From the NCBI GenBank assembly GCA_022842935.1, contig JALHOP010000001.1:248001-312000 (forward strand): a stretch of DNA of 64,000 bases. Direction: 5' to 3'. The notes below the pieces were generated by a model. The model saw only the letters and a list, made by a program, of their open reading frames with translations, was not told where the DNA came from and did no database searches. This document shows positions 1 to 8,436 of the stretch, in pieces. The stretch is from Myxococcota bacterium (lineage in GTDB: Bacteria; Myxococcota; XYA12-FULL-58-9; JALHOP01). Each line of letters opens with the position of its first letter. Positions within the stretch are counted from its first letter, which is position 1. The position numbers and the translations under genes are program-made.

Positions 1-1
1 T

Positions 2-483
2 GACGTGCTCGTCACAACGTCGCTCTTGCGAGCGCCTGCGGTGTTCGGCGACCGCGACGTGCTGGCGGGTTGTCCCGCGCGCGAGACGGTGCAGTTCGTC
101 ACCTCGGGTCGCGTCGTCTGTGGGAGCGGCAGCGCTTCCTCGATGCGTGGCGACATGACGCTGAGCTACGCGAGCTGCTTGCGGTCGACCTCGCGCGCCG
201 TCATGTCGCAAGCCTCCAGCTCGAAGCGCTGCGACGCCTTCCGAGCGAAGCGCGTGTCGCGCACCTCTTTCACACGTTTCAGCGTAGCTCGGCGACGGCC
301 GACAAGGACGAGATCATGGGTGCAAGTGGCCTATCGAGGCGCGCGTTCGCGCGGTGCTTGACGGCTCTGCGGCGCGCAAAAATCCTCTCAGGCAAGGGGA
401 GCGACTTGCGTGTCGATCTCACGTCGCTCGCGACCAGCGACATGGTGTTCGAAGCAATCTTCCACTCGCTGCGCCTTACGTGA
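2..483 (+). pseudogene. Crp/Fnr-family regulator, 3' part, frame-broken
   Basis: The window opens inside this gene. From base 2, frame 2 reads like the end of a cyclic-nucleotide-binding (Crp effector) domain, with APAVFGDRDVLAG followed by ETVQFVTSGRVV. At about base 118 the similarity moves to frame 1, which continues as LWERQRFLDAWRHDAELREL, the hinge helix region, then a winged-helix DNA-binding end containing [20 protein letters not shown]. The two halves join without loss of residues if one base is restored near 116-119. So this is either a real frameshift mutation or a base error in the sequence. The family is usually 200-240 aa and binds DNA as a dimer. The effector is unknown. The frame-1 part alone could be read from base 70, but that start is not convincing. 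Confidence 0.6.
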
Positions 484-628
484 ATGCCAGGTTCGCGGCA
501 AGGTGCCGAAAACATTGGCAAAACGCCGCTTCCATGCGCTCTTCTTTGGGTTGACCCGAAGACGGCACCCGGTGATGGTCGTGCTTCTCGATAGCCCGCA
601 GATTCGCGGTCGGATCAGCCAAACTAGC

Positions 629-657
629 TTGACAACCAGGGTGGCGTTCTTTAGAAC
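629..657 (+). promoter_or_regulatory. Sigma70-type promoter of rplM-rpsI
   Basis: A perfect -35 box TTGACA (629-634) is followed after exactly 17 bases by TAGAAC (652-657), a 4/6 match to TATAAT. The predicted transcript starts near 664. That leaves a leader of about 19 bases before the rplM start at 683, which includes the purine-rich GAGGGG ribosome-binding site. This is one of the best promoter matches in the window and suits a highly expressed ribosomal protein operon. Confidence 0.75.
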
Positions 658-682
658 CGCGCGCTCTTTGAGGGGTTTCTCC

Positions 683-1111
683 ATGAAGACTGTCAGCGCC
701 AAGAAAGAAGCAGTGGCGCGCAAATGGTACATCGTCGACGCCAAGGGGCTGGTCCTGGGGCGTATGGCGACGCGTATCGCCACCGTCCTCCGTGGCAAGC
801 ACAAGACGACCTACACGCCGCATGTCGACACCGGCGACTTCGTCATCGTCATCAACGCCGACAAGGTCAAGCTGACGGGTAACAAAGAAGAAGACAAGAT
901 GTACTACGACCACACCGGCTGGGCTGGTGGCATCGTCGAGCGCAACGCGGCCAAGCTGCGCGAGCGCGAGCCGACCGCGATGGTGGAGCGTGCCGTTGCC
1001 GGCATGATCCCACGCGGCAACCTCGGTAACGCCGTCATCTCGAAGCTTCGCGTCTACGCCGCCGGCGAGCATCCGCACGCTGCGCAGAAACCCGAACCGC
1101 TTCCGCTCTGA
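683..1111 (+). CDS. rplM: 50S ribosomal protein L13
   Basis: 142 aa, the usual length of L13, an early-assembling 23S rRNA-binding protein of the large subunit. Family hallmarks are the N-terminal [16 protein letters not shown] and the signature [13 protein letters not shown] followed by [10 protein letters not shown] near the C-terminus. The ATG at 683 was chosen because it is preceded by GAGGGG and because the homologous N-terminus begins there; the reading frame is open further upstream but codes for nothing recognisable. The gene is followed after 49 bases by rpsI, the standard L13-S9 pair, and is driven by the promoter at 629-657. Confidence 0.98.
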   Translation: MKTVSAKKEAVARKWYIVDAKGLVLGRMATRIATVLRGKHKTTYTPHVDTGDFVIVINADKVKLTGNKEEDKMYYDHTGWAGGIVERNAAKLREREPTAMVERAVAGMIPRGNLGNAVISKLRVYAAGEHPHAAQKPEPLPL

Positions 1112-1160
1112 ATTTGCATCGCCCGCCACTCGAAGCGGGACGAAACAGGTTGAAATCTAA

Positions 1161-1556
1161 ATGGCTCAGGCACAACGCTTTTACGGTACCGGTCGTCGCA
1201 AAGAGTCGACAGCGCGCGTTTGGTTGAAGAACGGCGAAGGCACCATCACCATCAACAAGCGCTCCATGGACGACTACTTCGGCCGCGAGACGCTGAAGAT
1301 GATCCTCCAGCAGCCGCTCGACATCACTGAGCAGCGTGGCAAGCTCGACATCACTGTCAACGTGAAGGGCGGCGGCCTTTCTGGCCAGGCTGGCGCCATC
1401 CGCCACGGCATCACCCGCGCGTTGATGGAGATGAACCCGGAGCTGCGTACGACCTTGAAGAAGGCCGGCTTCGTGACCCGCGACCCGCGCGCCGTCGAGC
1501 GCAAGAAGTACGGTCGGCCGGGCGCCCGCAAGCGCTTCCAGTTCAGCAAGCGCTAA
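1161..1556 (+). CDS. rpsI: 30S ribosomal protein S9
   Basis: 131 aa small-subunit protein whose C-terminal tail contacts tRNA in the P site. The sequence has the family pattern [16 protein letters not shown] at the N-terminus, [19 protein letters not shown] in the middle and the invariant basic tail ending in FSKR. It is co-transcribed with rplM and followed by a clear intrinsic terminator. Confidence 0.98.
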   Translation: MAQAQRFYGTGRRKESTARVWLKNGEGTITINKRSMDDYFGRETLKMILQQPLDITEQRGKLDITVNVKGGGLSGQAGAIRHGITRALMEMNPELRTTLKKAGFVTRDPRAVERKKYGRPGARKRFQFSKR

Positions 1557-1594
1557 GCAAAGAACATCGCCCTACGGGGCCAGACGAAGCGAGA

Positions 1595-1638
1595 GCCCTC
1601 GTGCTTGCATTGGCGGCACGAGGGCTTTCGTGTTTTTT
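1595..1638 (+). terminator. Intrinsic terminator after rpsI
   Basis: A 10-bp perfect stem, GCCCTCGTGC (1595-1604) with GCACGAGGGC (1616-1625), closes an 11-base loop. The T-rich tail TTTCGTGTTTTTT follows. It lies about 40 bases past the rpsI stop and ends the ribosomal operon before the convergent minus-strand gene. Confidence 0.9.
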
Positions 1639-1668
1639 GCGCGAGAGCGTAACGCTGACGTCGACAGG

Positions 1669-2064
1669 CTAGGACTTGCGGAAGCGGAAGACGTGCGTGT
1701 GGCCGTCGGTGTTGCTCGTGATCTTGTTGATCGTCTCGCCCGCTTGGATCTGCTGAACCTCGCTCTGGGTCAGCGCCACTTGGTGCACGTGACCGTCGTC
1801 CAAGGTCGTCGCGCCACTCAGACCCGCCGACGGCGGCGAGACCAGTTGCTGCGCTGTGATCTGAAAGGAGTGGACGTGGTCGTCGGCGCACGCAGACGTC
1901 ACCGTGAGCTCGGTGCCAGTGAGCACGACGCCGTTCTCGTCGTCACACTGCGCGCCGTTCTCTTCGCCGCCGCCGCAACCCGTCTGGAGCAGCACCCAAC
2001 CGGCTGGCACCGCGATCATCACGCGTCCGGCGTTGCCAAGGAACTCACGTCTCGAAGTCGACAT
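1669..2064 (-). CDS. Tat-exported small protein with three D-H-x-H motifs
   Basis: 131 aa of unknown function. The N-terminus MSTSRREFLG is a twin-arginine export signal, followed by a hydrophobic stretch and a Cys after VLLQTG. The Gln at -3 makes a lipobox imperfect, so lipidation is uncertain. The mature part carries three similar metal-ligand-like motifs, DDHVHSF, DDGHVHQV and DGHTHVF, spaced about 30-40 residues apart. These suggest a folded metal-binding protein loaded in the cytoplasm before Tat export (inference). The ATG at 2064 is chosen because it places the RR motif at residues 5-6; the frame is open upstream but antisense to the next gene. It is divergent from the small membrane protein at 2117. 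Confidence 0.75.
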   Translation of the reverse strand: MSTSRREFLGNAGRVMIAVPAGWVLLQTGCGGGEENGAQCDDENGVVLTGTELTVTSACADDHVHSFQITAQQLVSPPSAGLSGATTLDDGHVHQVALTQSEVQQIQAGETINKITSNTDGHTHVFRFRKS

Positions 2065-2116
2065 CGTAAACCTTCCACTTTTGCGAAGACCTCGAGGGTA
2101 CGCTACGACATGAAGC

Positions 2117-2449
2117 ATGACCGACGATACCCAGAGACCTTCCGAAGGACAGCAGGGTGAAAGCTTTGGCTTCCAGGCGCAAGGAAAGAACGAGAAGTAC
2201 AACACCGAATTCTTGGTCAACAACCTCGAGAAAGACCGGCAACGTACGAAGTTGATCGTTCTCGGCGTGTTCGTCGCCGTCATTGGTCTTTGCGGATTGC
2301 TCTTCGCGCTGTCGGGTGGCGAGAACGAAGCGTTGAAGCCCAAGACCCCAGAACAGGCTCGCGCTGAAGCCGCTGCTAGACAAGAGGCCGCCAAACCCGC
2401 CGAGGCTCCCAAGCCAGCTGATACGGCGAAGCCCGCAGAAGCGCACTAA
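2117..2449 (+). CDS. Small single-pass membrane protein, unknown function
   Basis: 110 aa, not recognised. A charged N-terminal segment (about 1-45) precedes one membrane helix, LIVLGVFVAVIGLCGLLFAL (about 46-66). The tail is low-complexity, rich in Ala, Pro, Lys and Glu (EAAKPAEAPKPADTAKPAEA). The predicted topology is an N-in anchor with a periplasmic Ala/Pro/Lys tail, as in small envelope or division-associated proteins, but nothing in the sequence fixes a role. No strong Shine-Dalgarno sequence is visible. Confidence 0.6.
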   Translation: MTDDTQRPSEGQQGESFGFQAQGKNEKYNTEFLVNNLEKDRQRTKLIVLGVFVAVIGLCGLLFALSGGENEALKPKTPEQARAEAAARQEAAKPAEAPKPADTAKPAEAH

Positions 2450-2530
2450 CCCCGCCACTCGCTTGTGTCGAGCCGACCCAGTGGCGTGCTCAACACCGGC
2501 GAGTAGTGAGGTTCGGGATCGCGGACGACG

Positions 2531-4642
2531 TCACACTGCGGTTGCGGTGCGGTTGAGCCGGTCGATACCGAGCCGTCCGGCGAGGAACGTCGCCATGTCG
2601 GCGAGCTCCGCGCGTGCGGCGTGTCCGCCTTGGTGCTGCTTCATGAAGATCGGCGCCTGCTCTCCGAACTTGCGCAGGAGCGCGTCTGTCGCAACGTACG
2701 ACTGCTGGGGGCCGACGCGCGTGTCGTGGCTGGCCGTGAAGATGAATACCGGCTTGATCACTTTGGCCCGTGCCAAGAGGCGCATCGGATTCCAGCTGCG
2801 CAGCTTGAAGAGCGCGCGGAAATCACGCCGCCGGAGCATTCCCTTCGCGTCCCGCGGGAACGCGAAATCGTCTGCGGCCCACCAACCCGATTGGCGCTGC
2901 AGGAAAACCTCGGGGTCGGTCACGGGGACGACTGGCACGAAGATGTCGGCAACCTCAGGATCCGCGAAGAGGCGGTTCAGGGTGTGCATGCCGCCAAAGG
3001 AACGCCCCGATAGCACTTGAACGTCCCCTGGCCAGCGAGCGCGGGCCCAATGACCGACGGCGCTGATGTCGTCGAGGGTGAGCTGCTTGTTGAACGTGCC
3101 GGCATCCATGAAAGCGTTGCCTGCCTCACCGCCGCCACGTGCGTGGACAAGCACGACGCGGAAGCCCATCTCGAGCATAAGCTGGTGGATGCGATTCCAC
3201 TGCGAGCTGTTGCTGATGCCGATGGCGCCGTATTGGAAGACGAAGGTCGCCTTCGTGGGGACGTCGTTGCGCTCGTAGACTTCGGCGGCGATTAAGGTGC
3301 CGTCCTTACTGCGTACGTGATGGACGCTGTCGCGGATCTTGGAACCGTTGAAAGGTATCGCCGCGCGTGGTCGCTTGCTCAGCTTCAAGGTTGAAAGGTC
3401 GAGCGTGAAGGTCTCCGGCGGACAGGTGACTGACTGGTAAGTGAACTCCGTCGTCATCGACCTCTGGTCGCCGCTGAACAGCGATAGGCTGCCGCGCCCG
3501 GGCATTCCGAGTTCGTCCATCGTGATCTCGCGCAGAACCTTGCCATCGCGATCTGCGATGCGAACGACGTTGGTCAGGTCGCGACGCATGTATTGCAGAA
3601 GCAGCTTGTCGCCGATCATTTGCGCGTGCAGCAACGTTGCGTGCGGGTCGGGGGGGATGATGGTGCGCTGCGCGCGTGTTGTCGCGTCGACGGTGATGAC
3701 GCCGAAGTTGTCACCGACCCCCGAGGTGCGGAACCACAGAGCGTCCGCCGTAGCGTGCACGAAGCGTCCCCGGTCCTTTCCTGGCGCGATCATGTCGAGC
3801 ATGTGCGTTCCGAAGACGTCGCCGCGCCGTTCGATCTTGCGTGTTTGGTGAGGGATCTCCGCGACCCCCTGGTTGCGGACCACGTAGATCGCGTCCGGTC
3901 CAGCGGACCGCACCACGTAGCGGCTTGCTGCGGGGCTATCCGGATCGTCGAACACCACCTTGTCGTTCGCCTGATTGGTGCCGAGCTTGTGATAGCGGAC
4001 GATGCCTAGTGGCCGAGCACGCTCGTCGTCGGCGCGTGGTGCGGTCGGATTGTAGAAGACGCCGCTCGAGTCGTGGTCCCAGGTAAGCTGGTTGTTCTTC
4101 ATCGCAAACGGGCCGGCGAGCTGAGCCTTCGATTGCAGGTCGAGGACGAACCAGTCCGTGAAGTCGTCACCAAAAGGTGCGACGCCGTAGGCCACCTTGG
4201 TTCCGTCGGGGCTCACCGCGAATTCGGTCACCGCCGCGCCGACGCCGAGCTTGGTCGCGTCGACGAGTACCTCTTTGGCGCCCGCCGTCGTCGTCCGCGT
4301 AAGCGAACCTCGCTCCAATGCGAACGAAGCTCCGCCGCTCTCGTAGCGAAGTGGCGGGTTGGTGGGTGCGAGCTCCTTGACGCGCTGAACAATGTCGGCG
4401 CGCAGCGCGACTTGGCTGAGCACGCCCTCGGCGCGTGCATCCTGTGCCGCGACCCACGCAACGGTACGCGGGTCGGAGGGGTCCTCGAGCACTCTGCGCG
4501 GGACATCGGGCAGCAAGCGGGGCGCGTAGGCTGCGGGGCGAAGTACGAGCTGCGCCTGGGTCTGTCGGGGGACCGGCTGCGCCTCGGCGGGGGGCGTCAC
4601 TGTCGCCAAGGGCTTGGTGCCACGAATCTTGGGCATTTCCAT
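2531..4642 (-). CDS. Prolyl oligopeptidase-family (S9) serine peptidase
   Basis: 703 aa, the usual size for S9 peptidases, which cleave short proline-containing peptides. An N-terminal beta-propeller-like part (about 60-430) is followed by an alpha/beta-hydrolase domain. The catalytic triad is visible: Ser about 548 in SGRSFGGMH, Asp about 640 in TASHDTRVGP and His about 674 in HQGGHAA. The oxyanion-region motif VHARGGGEAGNAF also fits the family. No signal peptide is evident, so it is probably cytoplasmic. The start MEMPKIRGTK was chosen because upstream in-frame sequence is low-complexity; 60 or so extra residues are possible. Confidence 0.9.
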   Translation of the reverse strand: MEMPKIRGTKPLATVTPPAEAQPVPRQTQAQLVLRPAAYAPRLLPDVPRRVLEDPSDPRTVAWVAAQDARAEGVLSQVALRADIVQRVKELAPTNPPLRYESGGASFALERGSLTRTTTAGAKEVLVDATKLGVGAAVTEFAVSPDGTKVAYGVAPFGDDFTDWFVLDLQSKAQLAGPFAMKNNQLTWDHDSSGVFYNPTAPRADDERARPLGIVRYHKLGTNQANDKVVFDDPDSPAASRYVVRSAGPDAIYVVRNQGVAEIPHQTRKIERRGDVFGTHMLDMIAPGKDRGRFVHATADALWFRTSGVGDNFGVITVDATTRAQRTIIPPDPHATLLHAQMIGDKLLLQYMRRDLTNVVRIADRDGKVLREITMDELGMPGRGSLSLFSGDQRSMTTEFTYQSVTCPPETFTLDLSTLKLSKRPRAAIPFNGSKIRDSVHHVRSKDGTLIAAEVYERNDVPTKATFVFQYGAIGISNSSQWNRIHQLMLEMGFRVVLVHARGGGEAGNAFMDAGTFNKQLTLDDISAVGHWARARWPGDVQVLSGRSFGGMHTLNRLFADPEVADIFVPVVPVTDPEVFLQRQSGWWAADDFAFPRDAKGMLRRRDFRALFKLRSWNPMRLLARAKVIKPVFIFTASHDTRVGPQQSYVATDALLRKFGEQAPIFMKQHQGGHAARAELADMATFLAGRLGIDRLNRTATAV

Positions 4643-4924
4643 GCGCCGAGTATCGCGTGCACGGTCGTGAGGTTGCCCGTGCCTCCCGCGTCCCCCCGTC
4701 ACGCACGCGCTGGTTACTGAGGCTCGCTCGCCATGGATGGTTCGGATGGCATAAGGCGAATGCTTTCCCCGACCCTCGCCCTCGTCGGTTTTGCCTGAAA
4801 TCGCGTCAGACCGGGATGCGGGAACCGAAGGGCGCATCGGCCGATAAACTCCGAGACAGCCAATGGACGTGTGTGGCCAAAAGGCCAGCGCGGTCCTCCA
4901 GGCAATGGGCGGCCAAGGATCATC

Positions 4925-5419
4925 ATGGACTTGCGAGATCTCCTGCTTCGCGCCGCGCGGTCACTCGATCGGCTTGCTACCGAGATCGAGAACGGCGGCC
5001 CTAGCCCAGTGACGGCGCCACGTCCCAGCGGCTCCGGCGCGACAGCCTCGGGGCGGCTCGCACAAACCGCAAGCACTGCCGCCCAGGGAGCTGGACTTCG
5101 TTCAGCTGAGGCGATGGCCGCGTTCCGCGCCAACTTCTCGACGAACTGTCTGATGCGTTGGGACGCTGCGTGTGCTGCTGAGGGCCTCGAGCGCAAGCAC
5201 ACCTGGTTTGGCTTCATGGACGATTGGGCAGATCAAGGTCGCCCCGCTCTAGGGCCCCTTGAAAACAGCGCCCCTGGTCGCGAGGTCTATCGCCTTGCCG
5301 GTCGTAGCAGCTCCGAAACGATCACGTTTCTCCGCGAGCCAGGGAAAGGATGGGTCATCGACGAGGTGAACACAGCTGGTTCGTTCGCCGCCACCATCGA
5401 GCGTATGCGTCGCCGCTGA
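4925..5419 (+). CDS. Hypothetical protein
   Basis: 164 aa, not recognised. It starts MDLRDLLLRAARSLDRLATE with AAGGA just upstream, then has a Ser/Ala/Gly/Pro-rich linker (about 28-60). A more ordered C-terminal half contains RANFSTNCLMRWDAACAAEG and a region rich in Trp and charged residues. No signal peptide or membrane helix is seen. It lies between the S9 peptidase (divergent) and the export gate gene (convergent, 17 bases apart), so it is probably transcribed alone. Confidence 0.6.
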   Translation: MDLRDLLLRAARSLDRLATEIENGGPSPVTAPRPSGSGATASGRLAQTASTAAQGAGLRSAEAMAAFRANFSTNCLMRWDAACAAEGLERKHTWFGFMDDWADQGRPALGPLENSAPGREVYRLAGRSSSETITFLREPGKGWVIDEVNTAGSFAATIERMRRR

Positions 5420-5436
5420 AGGTCGTGCTTGGTCGG

Positions 5437-7584
5437 CTACTCGAGGCTGATGCGCGCGATCGGCTGGATGTTCATGTCCGGCGATAGCTCCTGGTAGGAG
5501 AGCACCGCCAAGTGCGGAAACTCGAGCTCGACGAGCTTGCGGAAGTAGCGCCGGATTTCCATGGTCGTGAGGATGACCGGGTTCTGCGCGGTCGGCGGCA
5601 AGTTGCCGACCTCGTTGCGCACCGCGGTCAGGATCTCTTGGGTAATCTCGGGCTCGAGCGCGAGGTACGAGCCTGACTGCGTATGCTGGATCGAGCTGCG
5701 CACGGTCTCTTCGATTTGCGGATCGAGTAGGTAGACGACGAGCGTGTTACCGCCGCGCGTGTACTTGTGCGAGATGTACCGCTTTAGCGCATTGCGGACG
5801 TATTCCGTCAGCATGACCGTGTCGTTCTCGACCTGGCCCCACTCGGCGAGCGCTTGCAGAATCGAGCGCAAGTCGCGGATCGAGATTTCTTCTTCAACCA
5901 AGCGACGCAAGATGTCGGTGAGTTGGAAAGGCGATACCGCCTTGGGTACGACCTCTTTGACGAGCGCTGGGAAGGCCTGCTCGAGCTGCTCGAGCATGTT
6001 CTGCACTTCTTGGATGCCGACGAACTCCGCTGCGTTTTTGCGGAGCACGCTCGATAGGTGGAGAACCATGTAGCCGGCGGCGTCCCAGGTGGTCAGACCC
6101 GCTTGCTCGGCGATGCTCGCGTACTGCTCGGGGATCCAGGCGCACTCCGAACCGTTCGCCGGGTTCACCGCTTCTTCGCCCTTGATGTTGAGCAGGGTGA
6201 GGCGGTCGACCGTGTCGTTGACGAGCACCTTGTCGAGCGAGACGTTGCCCGAGACGAGCGGGATCTCGTTGATCATGATGATGTACGTGCCGTCCGGCAG
6301 GTCGGTTTCGTTGCCGCGGACGCGGATGCCGGGGAACTTCACACCGAGCTCGTAGAAGAGACCGTCGCGCATCATCGGCACCATCTCGCCGAGGAACTTG
6401 TTGCCGCCTGTCGAGTCTTCGACGAGAGGGATCAGGTTGGCCGCGACTTCGAGCGCGATGGGCGTGACCACCGGGAGCATCTGCTGCGCCTGGCCTTCCT
6501 GCTTCTTCGCGGCTTCGATCTGTTTCTGGCGTGTCTCCTCACCGAGCGCCTGGACCTGATTGGCCGGCCCTTCTTCGCCGATGGCGCCACCCAGCTTGGT
6601 GCGCATGAGGCCGTAGGCGAGACCGCCGGTCGCCGCCGCCATGATGGCGAACGGTGCGAATGGCAGACCCGGCACGAGCGCAATGCCAACGAGCATGCCT
6701 GCCGCGACGGCGAACGCTTTGGGCTGCGCCAAGACCTGGGTCGAGATGTCTTTACCGAGGTGGGCCTCGTCGTCTTCCGAGGAGACGCGGGTCACGATGA
6801 GACCGGCCGTCATCGACGAGAGGAGCGCGGGTATCTGCGACACCAGACCGTCGCCGATGGTGAGGATGCCGTAGCGCTGGATCGCTTCGCCGGCGCTCAT
6901 GTCCATCATGGTGATGCCGATGATGATGCCCGCGATGATGTTGATTGCCGTGATGATGAGGCCCGCGATGGCGTCGCCTTTGACGAACTTCATGGCGCCG
7001 TCCATCGAGCCGAAGAGCTGCGACTCGCGGTTCAGCTCGGCTCTGCGGCGGCGGGCCTCGTCGAGATCGAAGGCGCCCGCACGCAAGTCCGCGTCGATGG
7101 ACATCTGCTTGCCCGGCATGGCGTCGAGAGTGAAGCGCGCCGCGACTTCGGCGACACGTTCGGAGCCTTTGGCGACGACCAAGAACTGAATGATCGTAAG
7201 GATGAGGAAGATGACCGCGCCGACGACGAAGTTGCCGCGGACAACGAACTTACCGAAGGCTTCGATGACCTCGCCCGCATCGGCTTGCAAGAGGACGAGA
7301 CGCGTCGACGAGACGTTGAGCGCCAAGCGAAACAACGTCGTGATGAGGATGATGGTTGGATAAGCCGAGAGCTTGAGTGCGTGCGTGATGTAGATGGAGA
7401 TCATCAGCATCGCGACCGAGATGGTGATGTTCAAGCACAGCAAGATGTCGAGAACGTGGGTCGGCAGCGGAATGATCATCATGCCGACGACCGCGACCAC
7501 GAGGCCGGCGAGCAAGATGTCGGAGTACCGCGACGAGATGGTGGCGAAGTCGCCGCGCGTCAGGAACTTGAGGAGCTTGTCCAT
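5437..7584 (-). CDS. sctV: Type III secretion export gate protein SctV/FlhA family
   Basis: 715 aa, full length for the family. The N-terminal half has about eight membrane helices and the conserved cytoplasmic FHIPEP-type loop, here RFTLDAMPGKQMSIDADLRAG. The soluble C-terminal domain normally forms a nonameric ring that receives export substrates. The ending, HLAVLSYQELSPDMNIQP followed by IARISLE, is closer to SctV/HrcV of virulence-type systems than to flagellar FlhA. No other secretion or flagellar gene is next to it: neighbours are a hypothetical gene and a DUF192 gene. Isolated SctV-like genes are known in myxobacteria. Whether it works in a complete apparatus cannot be judged here. 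Confidence 0.93.
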   Translation of the reverse strand: MDKLLKFLTRGDFATISSRYSDILLAGLVVAVVGMMIIPLPTHVLDILLCLNITISVAMLMISIYITHALKLSAYPTIILITTLFRLALNVSSTRLVLLQADAGEVIEAFGKFVVRGNFVVGAVIFLILTIIQFLVVAKGSERVAEVAARFTLDAMPGKQMSIDADLRAGAFDLDEARRRRAELNRESQLFGSMDGAMKFVKGDAIAGLIITAINIIAGIIIGITMMDMSAGEAIQRYGILTIGDGLVSQIPALLSSMTAGLIVTRVSSEDDEAHLGKDISTQVLAQPKAFAVAAGMLVGIALVPGLPFAPFAIMAAATGGLAYGLMRTKLGGAIGEEGPANQVQALGEETRQKQIEAAKKQEGQAQQMLPVVTPIALEVAANLIPLVEDSTGGNKFLGEMVPMMRDGLFYELGVKFPGIRVRGNETDLPDGTYIIMINEIPLVSGNVSLDKVLVNDTVDRLTLLNIKGEEAVNPANGSECAWIPEQYASIAEQAGLTTWDAAGYMVLHLSSVLRKNAAEFVGIQEVQNMLEQLEQAFPALVKEVVPKAVSPFQLTDILRRLVEEEISIRDLRSILQALAEWGQVENDTVMLTEYVRNALKRYISHKYTRGGNTLVVYLLDPQIEETVRSSIQHTQSGSYLALEPEITQEILTAVRNEVGNLPPTAQNPVILTTMEIRRYFRKLVELEFPHLAVLSYQELSPDMNIQPIARISLE

Positions 7585-7662
7585 CGTCGGCCGAGTGTAC
7601 CCACACCTGGTTCCGAATGCGAAGCCAGTGCACGCGCTAATTTCTGAAGCAGGCTGCCGCTC

Positions 7663-7905
7663 TTACGACTTGATGCCTGCCGCGTCGACGCCGGCTGTCA
7701 GCACGCTGGCATCTGCCTTGGCGATCTTGCCGTGGTACACCTCGACCGCGCGACGGACGCCGCTGAAGTCGGGAGCCATGGCTTCGGGGGGCGTTCCACT
7801 GGCGCTGCACATCGACGTCGCGGGTGTCGTGCGGCCGACGCTGGCCCCGGGGCTACGAAAAGCCCTCTCCAATGCTTCCAATTTCGCCGGAGCAGAAACC
7901 GTCAT
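7663..7905 (-). CDS. Small hypothetical protein
   Basis: 80 aa, not recognised. It is supported mainly by a good ribosome-binding site: GAGGTG lies seven bases before the ATG at 7905. The protein begins MTVSAPAKLEALERAFRS and ends DASVLTAGVDAAGIKS, with a Ser/Thr/Pro-rich middle. No signal peptide or membrane segment is seen. Codon use is only moderately GC-biased, so it could be a chance frame. It lies about 80 bases upstream of sctV on the same strand and could share a transcript with it. Confidence 0.4.
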   Translation of the reverse strand: MTVSAPAKLEALERAFRSPGASVGRTTPATSMCSASGTPPEAMAPDFSGVRRAVEVYHGKIAKADASVLTAGVDAAGIKS

Positions 7906-7973
7906 TGGACACCTCGCATTGACGAGTTGCATTCAAGACGCAACTCACCCAGTAACAAGAAGTATCGTCAGAA

Positions 7974-8351
7974 GTGGCGCGATGGTTTCGCCCAATCGTC
8001 CAGAGGCTCGTTATCTCGTTGATTTTGCAGGTGGAACGCTGCTCCACATTCTGGTCCCGGGCCTGCGGTCTCCTCGGCCGCGTGGCTCCCGCCCCTGGAA
8101 GAGCCCTCTGGATCGTCCCCTGCCGCCAGGTGCATACCTGCGGAATGACCTACGCCATCGATGTGGTCGCCCTCGATAGAATGGGCGCGGTGCTCGACGT
8201 ACGCACCTTGATGCCGTGGCGAATTGGTCCGTGGATCTGGCGTGCGCATAGCACTCTCGAGCTCGCCGGTGGCGAGGCCAGACAGTTGGGGATCGCGGTC
8301 GGCATGCAGCCCACGCTGCAAGAAATCGCGTCTGTGGAGGTTTCGCGTTGA
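7974..8351 (+). CDS. DUF192 family protein
   Basis: 125 aa. The family core is clear: FWSRACGLLGR, then LWIVPCRQVHTCGMTYAIDV, then LMPWRIGPWIWRAHSTLEL and GGEARQLGIAVG near the end. DUF192 proteins are small, often exported single-domain proteins of unknown biochemical role. This copy shows no cleavable signal peptide, only a modestly hydrophobic start. The GTG at 7974 is the first start that covers the domain, with only a weak ribosome-binding site. It is followed by the PP2C phosphatase gene 85 bases on. Confidence 0.75.
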   Translation: MARWFRPIVQRLVISLILQVERCSTFWSRACGLLGRVAPAPGRALWIVPCRQVHTCGMTYAIDVVALDRMGAVLDVRTLMPWRIGPWIWRAHSTLELAGGEARQLGIAVGMQPTLQEIASVEVSR

Positions 8352-8436
8352 TGGTCGCGTACCCGTGCCGACGCAGCGTTCTTGAACCGACCAGGGTCGC
8401 GTGCTACCAACGGGCGGTTGTGACGAGTGATACGGC

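Noticed and set aside
6058-7647. Long open frame on the plus strand opposite the export gate gene
   Set aside because: It is the high-GC antisense shadow of a clearly homologous gene; the protein is Asp/Arg/His-rich with no recognisable domain.
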